NCBI GenBank assembly: GCA_001587675.1
Contig: LNGD01000052.1
Span: forward strand, 1-10,089
DNA: 10,089 bases
Origin: Candidatus Methanofastidiosum methylothiophilum
GTDB lineage: Archaea > Methanobacteriota_B > Thermococci > Methanofastidiosales > Methanofastidiosaceae
Reading direction: 5' to 3'
The notes beneath the pieces are model-generated. The model saw only the letters and a program-made list of their open reading frames with translations. It ran no database searches and was not told the origin of the DNA. The position numbers and the translations under genes were made by a program. Positions 5,574 through 10,089 of the stretch are shown piece by piece (the stretch's first letter is position 1; each line of letters begins with the position of its first letter).

Positions 5574-6725
5574 TCAGCAGATTTTTTGTTCTTTTATCAA
5601 AGTAATTAAAAATAGTGAAGATACTGATAAAAGAAGCGAGAAATATAAGGGATAATTCATGCCTAATAATTTCCACAAAATACCTGCTATGAAAGAAGCT
5701 GGAAAAGCCATTAATCCCATAATTAATTGAAAAGACCCTAATGAAGTAGCCCTGTAATCCAACGGACATATTTCAGAGGCTAGAGTTTTTTGTGAAACTT
5801 CTATAGCTGCTTTATAGAGTCCGTATATACAAAATATTATAATTAATCCAATAAGATTTCTTGTAAAAATCAAACTAAAACAAACAAATGCAAAAGAGAG
5901 GTAAGAAATCATTAATACCTTTTTTCTGCCTATTTTGTCTGATAATATACCAAATGGATATGAGAATATTGTACTCGATAATGTAAATATTAAATAGAAT
6001 ATAGGAATAGTGTATATTGAAAAACCTATGTCTTTAACATATAATAAGAAGAATGAATAGCTAAATGCCCCTAAAGCGAATATTCCATTAATTAATACAA
6101 ATAATCTAAAATTATTATCAAATAAGTTCAAAGAAAAAGTTCTTTTTTGAGGCTCAAATTTCTTCTCTTTTATAAAGAAATAAATTATCAAGACTGAAAA
6201 AAATGAGGGAATTGATGCTAAAAGAATTAAATTTCTAAAACCTAGATATTTTAAGAAGATAATCGATAAGGTAATACCTACAATAGCTCCAAAATTATCC
6301 ATTGCTCGTAAAAATCCAAAATTTGTCCCTCTGTTTTCTATTGTTGATAATTCAGCAATCATGGCATCCCTTGGTGATGCTCTAATTTTACCAGCACGAT
6401 CTAAAACTTTGAAGGGAATAAGGTAAATCCATGCTGGGACTACAGAATAGCCAAATCTAGCAATCCCTGAAGACAAATATCCGGTCCAAATGAATATTTT
6501 TCTCTTTCTAAATTTGTCAGATAAATAACCAGAGAATGCGCTAGAAACAGAAACTAGTGCATCTCCAATTCCATCGATTATTCCTAAAACAAAAATATCA
6601 GCACCAAGAAAAACAGTGACAAATAAAGGCCATATAGGATAAATGATATCTGAACCCATGTCATTTAAAAATGATGCTAATGCGAATACACGTAATTCCC
6701 GCTTATTTTCTTTTTGATTATTCAT
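5574..6725 (-). CDS. Major facilitator superfamily transporter, probable efflux
   Basis: This 383-residue integral membrane protein has about twelve hydrophobic segments. Two copies of MFS motif A follow transmembrane helices 2 and 8: GYLSDKFRKRK (66-76) and GILSDKIGRKK (259-269). The segment DRAGKIRASPRDA (109-121) resembles the R-x-x-K-x-R-x-x-PRD signature of an uncharacterised MFS subfamily. N21-D22 in helix 1 is typical of the same group. It lies downstream of a PadR-type repressor with a 4-base ATGA overlap. In this superfamily that pairing usually means drug or toxic-compound export, but the substrate cannot be read from sequence. Its codons look more AT-rich than those of the adjacent mcr and rpo genes (judged by eye), which may indicate transfer or weaker expression. 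Confidence 0.88.
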   Translation of the reverse strand: MNNQKENKRELRVFALASFLNDMGSDIIYPIWPLFVTVFLGADIFVLGIIDGIGDALVSVSSAFSGYLSDKFRKRKIFIWTGYLSSGIARFGYSVVPAWIYLIPFKVLDRAGKIRASPRDAMIAELSTIENRGTNFGFLRAMDNFGAIVGITLSIIFLKYLGFRNLILLASIPSFFSVLIIYFFIKEKKFEPQKRTFSLNLFDNNFRLFVLINGIFALGAFSYSFFLLYVKDIGFSIYTIPIFYLIFTLSSTIFSYPFGILSDKIGRKKVLMISYLSFAFVCFSLIFTRNLIGLIIIFCIYGLYKAAIEVSQKTLASEICPLDYRATSLGSFQLIMGLMAFPASFIAGILWKLLGMNYPLYFSLLLSVSSLFLITLIKEQKIC

Positions 6726-7027
6726 AAGTTCTCCTCGAATATCTCTTTGTAAAGCTCAACTATTTTGATTTTAATCTCATGGAATTCATTATTACCCTTT
6801 TTAGTTGCTTTGTAATAGATTTTTTTTCTACCAGACGAGGTATCTTCTTTACTAACAAGAAGGCCGTCTTTTTCCATTTGATGAAGAAGAGGATACAAAG
6901 TTCCAGGACTCACTTTATAACCATGACGTTGGAGTTCTTCCATGATTTCAATTCCACATATTTGCTGTTTTGTTGCGTGGTATAATATATGCACCCTCAT
7001 GAATCCATAAAATATATTTTTTATCAT
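6722..7027 (-). CDS. PadR-family transcriptional repressor
   Basis: This is a winged-helix DNA-binding protein of 101 residues. The family core is clear: a first helix with MRVHILYHATKQQICGIEI, the recognition region VSPGTLYPLLHQMEKDGLL (about 40-58), and the wing SGRKKIYYKATKKG. A short C-terminal helix for dimerisation follows, placing it among small, subfamily-1-like PadR proteins. Its ATG (7025-7027) has no Shine-Dalgarno, and a TATA box at 7053-7060 predicts transcription starting within a few bases of the ATG. The message is therefore probably leaderless. The stop overlaps the MFS start (ATGA at 6722-6725), so the two form an operon. Palindromes covering the transcription start suggest autoregulation, with ligand-induced release allowing transporter expression. 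Confidence 0.92.
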   Translation of the reverse strand: MIKNIFYGFMRVHILYHATKQQICGIEIMEELQRHGYKVSPGTLYPLLHQMEKDGLLVSKEDTSSGRKKIYYKATKKGNNEFHEIKIKIVELYKEIFEENL

Positions 7028-7055
7028 ATCTAAATTAGATATCTATATTCGATAT
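7026..7055. promoter_or_regulatory. Two overlapping 17-bp palindromes, probable PadR operators
   Basis: ATATCTAAATTAGATAT (7026-7042) is a perfect palindrome with 8-base arms around one central base. ATATCTATATTCGATAT (7039-7055) matches it at 15 of 17 positions and keeps the outer ATATC/GATAT arms. The copies overlap by 4 bases and are offset by 13. They span the padR start codon and the predicted transcription start and touch the TATA box. A dimeric repressor bound here would block initiation of the padR-MFS operon. Confidence 0.65.
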
Positions 7056-7060
7056 ATAAA
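7053..7060 (-). promoter_or_regulatory. TATA box of the padR-MFS operon
   Basis: On the minus strand TTTATATA matches the archaeal box A consensus and is preceded by CAATAAG. Its centre is about 26-30 bases from the padR ATG, which predicts a leaderless or nearly leaderless message. It adjoins and partly overlaps the outer operator palindrome. Confidence 0.65.
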
Positions 7061-7091
7061 CTTATTGCTTTGTTACTTTAAATGTAAATAT

Positions 7092-7126
7092 AAAAATAAT
7101 AAAAGAAAAATAAATTATTAATTTAT
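7092..7126 (-). terminator. T-rich terminator region of the mcr operon
   Basis: Immediately after the mcrA stop the minus strand reads several T-runs (at 7110-7106, 7104-7101 and 7096-7092). This is the oligo-T style of archaeal termination. A 17-base AT-only palindrome (7110-7126, arms ATAAATTA/TAATTTAT) overlaps the stop codon and could form a weak hairpin just before the T-runs. The padR promoter follows at once, so termination here would insulate the padR operon from strong mcr transcription. Confidence 0.5.
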
Positions 7127-8784
7127 GGTATAATAAGGTCTCTTTCTCCAGCAGGTACGAATTCCCTCATGGCACCTCTTCCGAACTCCTTTGTAATGTT
7201 TGCGAAGTCGAAAGGTAGTGACCTGTCTGCAAATGCGACCTTTATGTGTGGTGAAAGTGCCCATGCGTCTCCTCTTGCGGAGTGTGCTGCGGCTACTATA
7301 CCTGTGTAAGCACTCTGGTGTCCTACGTTCATTGCGTAGCTTGGGTAGTTTCCTCCCCTAAGCTCGAATGGTAAACCCTCATCTGATCTGTAAGAGAAGG
7401 TGTTTGAAGCACCAATCTGATCCTGAAGGTCGTATCCGTAGAATCCAAATCTTCCCATTTGTTCCTTGTGTATGTTACATGCAAGGTACCATGCTGAAAG
7501 ACCAGCTTGAGCGTTACCAGTTGCCATAGATACACTTGTTCCGGCTGCTGCAGAGATACAGGTAGCTCTCTGTGATCCACCGAAGTGTGTTTCCATAACT
7601 GCTGGGTAAAGTTCATACTGTTCTAAACAGTACATAGCAACATCTGTTCCGATGTCGTTAATGAGCTTTACACTTGGTTTTTGCTTTGCAAGATCTCCGT
7701 ACTTGTCCTTTACGTGTTCCATTCCCCAGTATACAAAGTCTTCAAGGATGTTATCGGTGTATGCTGCTGTAGCATACTGTGTGAATCCGACACCACCAGA
7801 CATGTATGAACCTAGGTATATCTGATCGTAAATTAAAGCGGCTAATGCAATTGCCTCAAGAGCGTGTCTTGCTGGGTCATCTGGATACTTGGCCATGGAC
7901 TGTGCACAGTCTGATACAATACCGTACATAAGTCCACCGGGCTCGTTTGGACCTCTTGCTCTTCTTGCAGGCATCATGTCAGACATCTGAATGACTGAAC
8001 CATGCTTTGCAGCGTATGCGAAATCTCCAGTTGCGGCTTCTCCGGCACATAGGTTATATGCACCAATGAATGCCATACCGATTTGCATTGCACTCCATCT
8101 TGATACAGTTCCACCGTCACAGACTCTTCCAACGACTGTTGGAATTCTAACTACTTGCCACATTGACTTTCCAATAGCCTTCTTTAATTGAGCTGCTTGG
8201 TCTGCTGGGAATTCTTTGTTTATGTCTATAACAAATCTTGAATCAATTTCATCAATTAATTCATCGTTTCCTGAGTAGACCTTTACATAAGAATCTTTTA
8301 CTAATCTTGGGTCAGTTTCAACCATGTGTTCCTGAATGACAGCTGCACCAGGCATTGAGTGGTTTACTACTTCAAGATAGTGGTTAATTGTTTCAGGTGT
8401 AACTTCTTTACCAAGTCTCTTTTCAAGAATGTTGTGTGGGGAGTCAAGCCCTACGAGGATTGTTCTCCTCATGTCATCCCATGCCTGTTGCATAGCGGCG
8501 TTATTTACGAAGTGAAGATCATCCATGTTAGCTATAATGTCAGTGTGTGAAAGCTGGTAAGGCATTAATACTCTCTGACCTTGTGGCATACCTACTGATG
8601 GGTTGTATCCAGGTATCCCTCTTTCTTTTGCAATCTGTTGACCTGCTTCGTAGAATTCTACTTTTCTCTTATTCTGTTTGAATCCACCATATACATAGTA
8701 TTTAGTCTGTCTCTTGTCAGGAGCTTCTTCAAATTTCTTCTTCATTGCTTGCATAAAGTTATGTTTTTCATCTTTATATACCAT
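7123..8784 (-). CDS. mcrA: Methyl-coenzyme M reductase subunit alpha (553 aa)
   Basis: This is the catalytic subunit of MCR, a cytoplasmic alpha2beta2gamma2 enzyme that makes methane from methyl-coenzyme M and coenzyme B with nickel cofactor F430. Length and ends are normal for the family. Compared with Methanothermobacter marburgensis numbering, it has the F430 nickel ligand Gln151 (147) and active-site Phe334 and Tyr337 (330, 333). It also has the modification sites His261 (257), Arg275 (271), Gln405 (400), Gly450 (thioglycine 445) and Asp455 (450). The S-methylcysteine position (452) is Ile457 (codon ATT, 7414-7416). The start ATG (8782-8784) follows GGGAGGGGAT, whose first bases overlap the mcrG TAG stop. 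It is the last gene of the mcrBDGA operon. The conserved Gln400 equivalent argues against an ANME-1-type enzyme, so methanogenic use is likely. Confidence 0.98.
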   Translation of the reverse strand: MVYKDEKHNFMQAMKKKFEEAPDKRQTKYYVYGGFKQNKRKVEFYEAGQQIAKERGIPGYNPSVGMPQGQRVLMPYQLSHTDIIANMDDLHFVNNAAMQQAWDDMRRTILVGLDSPHNILEKRLGKEVTPETINHYLEVVNHSMPGAAVIQEHMVETDPRLVKDSYVKVYSGNDELIDEIDSRFVIDINKEFPADQAAQLKKAIGKSMWQVVRIPTVVGRVCDGGTVSRWSAMQIGMAFIGAYNLCAGEAATGDFAYAAKHGSVIQMSDMMPARRARGPNEPGGLMYGIVSDCAQSMAKYPDDPARHALEAIALAALIYDQIYLGSYMSGGVGFTQYATAAYTDNILEDFVYWGMEHVKDKYGDLAKQKPSVKLINDIGTDVAMYCLEQYELYPAVMETHFGGSQRATCISAAAGTSVSMATGNAQAGLSAWYLACNIHKEQMGRFGFYGYDLQDQIGASNTFSYRSDEGLPFELRGGNYPSYAMNVGHQSAYTGIVAAAHSARGDAWALSPHIKVAFADRSLPFDFANITKEFGRGAMREFVPAGERDLIIP

Positions 8785-8797
8785 TCATATCCCCTCC

Positions 8798-9571
8798 CTA
8801 AAACTTAGCCTCCTTAAATGGCTCGAATCCACCGAAGGATCTCTCCCAGTGAACGTTCTGTACCATTTGAAGAACTTCGGCATCTTGCTTTATTGTGACA
8901 CCGTCTGCTCTATATATAGTTGTTCTCTTCTTGAGTTCATCTTCAGATAATGGCTTGCCAACTGATATAGGGGCGGGTATTTCTTCTCCAACCATGTTCT
9001 TTACGTATTTTACTTCTCCTGAACTCTTATCAAAAACGTATCTCTGCATTGCATCAAACATAATACCATTTTCATCAAGTCTTAGAGCGTGTCCATGAAC
9101 AGTTCTTCCTCTAATTCCTGTTCTTGCTGCATCAAATGTTTCGGACTCAATAAGTTCCTTTGCAATTGCTTCAACATCTCTTTCTCTTGCCTCAACTACG
9201 TGCCTTCCTGATAAAGTTCCGCTATCCATTCCTCTGTACCTGTATGAGTACATCCAGGATCTCTGGTATGGGGATATAGGGGCAAAGTAAACGGAGTCAG
9301 TAAACTGAACGTATCTAATTCTGTCTCCTGCCTTAGCGCCAGGTGTTGGTTCTACAAGTTCTCTTATTGGGCATTCTGGTTCTCCCATTTCCTCTAATGG
9401 TGGGTGAACGCTCTTGTAGTCCTCTCCAGGCTCTCTGTGACCAAGAAGTCTTACAATATCTTCATCTGATACGGATCTTAACTTCTGAAGTTTGTATGTA
9501 GGATCCATATATTTTTTTCTGTTCTTTGAGGGTTCAGAATTTCCAGGGTGAAATTGTGCTTTATATGCCAT
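8798..9571 (-). CDS. mcrG: Methyl-coenzyme M reductase subunit gamma (257 aa)
   Basis: The gamma subunit completes the F430 pocket and the coenzyme-binding channel of MCR. The sequence is typical throughout: the N-terminus AQFHPGNSEPSKNRKKYMDP, then LLGHREPGEDYKSVHPPLEE (about 43-61), IRYVQFTDSVYFAP (85-98) and SYRYRGMDSGTLSGRHVVEAR (about 109-129), which holds the arginine and neighbouring residues at the cofactor. Length is close to the usual 247-260. The ATG start (9569-9571) is preceded by AGGAGGAAT, which includes the last bases of the mcrD TAG stop. It lies 11 bases after mcrD and 13 bases before mcrA. No mcrC lies between mcrD and mcrG. Confidence 0.97.
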   Translation of the reverse strand: MAYKAQFHPGNSEPSKNRKKYMDPTYKLQKLRSVSDEDIVRLLGHREPGEDYKSVHPPLEEMGEPECPIRELVEPTPGAKAGDRIRYVQFTDSVYFAPISPYQRSWMYSYRYRGMDSGTLSGRHVVEARERDVEAIAKELIESETFDAARTGIRGRTVHGHALRLDENGIMFDAMQRYVFDKSSGEVKYVKNMVGEEIPAPISVGKPLSEDELKKRTTIYRADGVTIKQDAEVLQMVQNVHWERSFGGFEPFKEAKF

Positions 9572-9582
9572 ATTTATTCCTC

Positions 9583-9900
9583 CTAATTTAGACCCTTTAT
9601 ATAATCGGATACTCCTTTCTTATATTTTGTAAATCGACCTATTTCAATGTTATACCCAAAAGGTAAGTATTCGTCACATATGTCTTTTATAATTCTCTGA
9701 ACGTCTTCATTATTGTCTTCTATTTCAATCCATATCCAACCAACCATATAGTTCTCATTTCCATTTGAGTTTATAGAGGGGCCATGAACTGAAACATTTG
9801 TGACAAAATCAAACCTTGTAAGTTCATCTGTGAGTTTATCTGCAGTTTCTTTTGATATCAATTTGAAAGGAAATATCTGTATTTCGGGCCTAATTTTCAA
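9583..9900 (-). CDS. mcrD: Methyl-coenzyme M reductase operon protein D, short form (105 aa)
   Basis: McrD is a small non-subunit protein of the mcr operon, thought to help assemble or activate MCR. Family features are IQIFPFKLISKETADKLTDEL at the start, VSVHGPSIN in the middle and the ending YLPFGYNIEIGRFTKYKKGVSDY. At 105 residues it is clearly shorter than the 140-170 typical of McrD. The middle, between the HGP motif and the LPFGY motif, appears condensed to one strand (YMVGWIWIEIED) and one helix. The start is TTG (9898-9900), chosen because AGGAGGAG lies 6-8 bases upstream and overlaps the mcrB stop. No in-frame upstream start is possible without entering mcrB. The identity is good and the short length is real in this sequence. 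Confidence 0.88.
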   Translation of the reverse strand: MKIRPEIQIFPFKLISKETADKLTDELTRFDFVTNVSVHGPSINSNGNENYMVGWIWIEIEDNNEDVQRIIKDICDEYLPFGYNIEIGRFTKYKKGVSDYIKGLN

Positions 9901-9911
9901 TATTACTCCTC

Positions 9912-10089
9912 CTAAATACCTCCCTTTACCTTAACAGCGGCTTGGTTTACATACTTCATTGGTTCTGCAAACTCAGGGACTGTTGAGAATACCTCTTTAA
10001 TTAATCCAGATGTTGCTTCTGGTGAGAACATCTGTGTTCCTGCATCTAATGCCATTGCGGCAGCGATACATGGAATAACGAAACCTTTT
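9912..10089 (-). CDS. mcrB: Methyl-coenzyme M reductase subunit beta, C-terminal 58 residues (runs off right edge)
   Basis: I translated this by hand: the frame enters at the window edge and ends at TAG (9912-9914). It reads KGFVIPCIAAAMALDAGTQM and continues with SPEATSGLIKEVFSTVPEFAEPMKYVNQAA to a final KVKGGI. This is the conserved C-terminus of the MCR beta subunit. Only the end of the gene is present, so the operon promoter and the start lie outside the window. The stop codon sits inside the Shine-Dalgarno of mcrD (TTTAGGAGGAG), 11 bases before its start. Confidence 0.95.
   Translation of the reverse strand, partial: KGFVIPCIAAAMALDAGTQMFSPEATSGLIKEVFSTVPEFAEPMKYVNQAAVKVKGGI

Noticed and set aside
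5530..5769. Minus-strand frame overlapping the end of the MFS gene and the tfs promoter
   Set aside because: It is an alternate frame of the transporter's hydrophobic coding sequence with no supporting start signal.
7414..7416. ANME-1-type (methane-oxidising) MCR
   Set aside because: Apart from the Cys-to-Ile change, the Gln400 equivalent (Gln405) and the other modification sites are as in methanogens, and I see no cysteine-rich patch comparable to ANME-1.
7329..7616. Second minus-strand frame inside mcrA
   Set aside because: It lies out of frame within a strongly conserved gene and has no recognisable protein features.
8772..8788. An ATG 4 bases upstream of the mcrA start, opening a four-codon frame (MNGI)
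   Set aside because: The next ATG gives full-length McrA with the standard N-terminus. The short frame is most likely chance, although it lies within range of the same Shine-Dalgarno.
1..10089. CRISPR arrays, insertion sequences, transposases, inteins and tRNA introns
   Set aside because: I saw no regularly spaced repeats, transposase-like frames, self-splicing insertions in rpoB or rpoA1, or interruptions of the tRNA anticodon loops.

Overview
The window comes from a methanogenic, or at least methyl-coenzyme M reductase (MCR) bearing, archaeon with a low-GC genome. It carries mcrA, mcrG, mcrD and the end of mcrB next to archaeal RNA polymerase genes, the transcript-cleavage factor TFS and an L13e-like ribosomal protein. 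Archaeal box A promoters (YTTAWATA/TTTATATA) and Shine-Dalgarno sites of the AGGAGGTGAT type are visible. RNA polymerase subunit B is a single uninterrupted 1104-residue chain. The classical euryarchaeal methanogen orders usually split it into B'' and B'. An unsplit rpoB, an mcr cluster without mcrC and an L13e-like protein argue for a lineage outside those orders. My best guess is a member of the Ca. Methanofastidiosa (WSA2) or a similar lineage. That is inference and no database was searched.

Layout. Positions 1-4185 (minus strand) hold the RNA polymerase operon in the order rpoH - rpoB - rpoA1, with rpoA1 running off the left edge. A tRNA-Lys(UUU) gene lies 21 bases upstream of rpoH on the same strand and may share its transcript. 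Its leader and promoter region (about 4282-4385) contains a duplicated promoter-like element and a 9-bp inverted repeat. tRNA-Asp(GUC) follows at 4452-4526. From a divergent promoter region (4559-4611) the only plus-strand gene runs rightward: an L13e-like protein with a long lysine-rich tail (4633-5136). It ends at a hairpin-plus-T-run terminator facing the convergent tfs gene (5202-5522, minus). Next comes a two-gene operon, PadR-type repressor plus MFS transporter (7027 to 5574, minus), overlapping by ATGA. Two overlapping 17-bp palindromes lie between its TATA box and its start codon. The right third (7123-10089, minus) is the mcr operon in the order mcrB (C-terminus only) - mcrD - mcrG - mcrA, with no mcrC.

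How the parts work together. MCR catalyses the methane-forming step with coenzyme F430. All the McrA residues I checked for F430 binding and catalysis are present. The position that carries S-methylcysteine in the Methanothermobacter enzyme is isoleucine here. The RNAP subunits, TFS, the tRNAs and the ribosomal protein form an information-processing block. The padR-MFS pair looks like a self-regulated efflux cassette placed between the two housekeeping blocks. In the mcr and RNAP operons, genes are separated by only 5-13 bases and stop codons are repeatedly built into the next gene's Shine-Dalgarno sequence, which suggests translational coupling.
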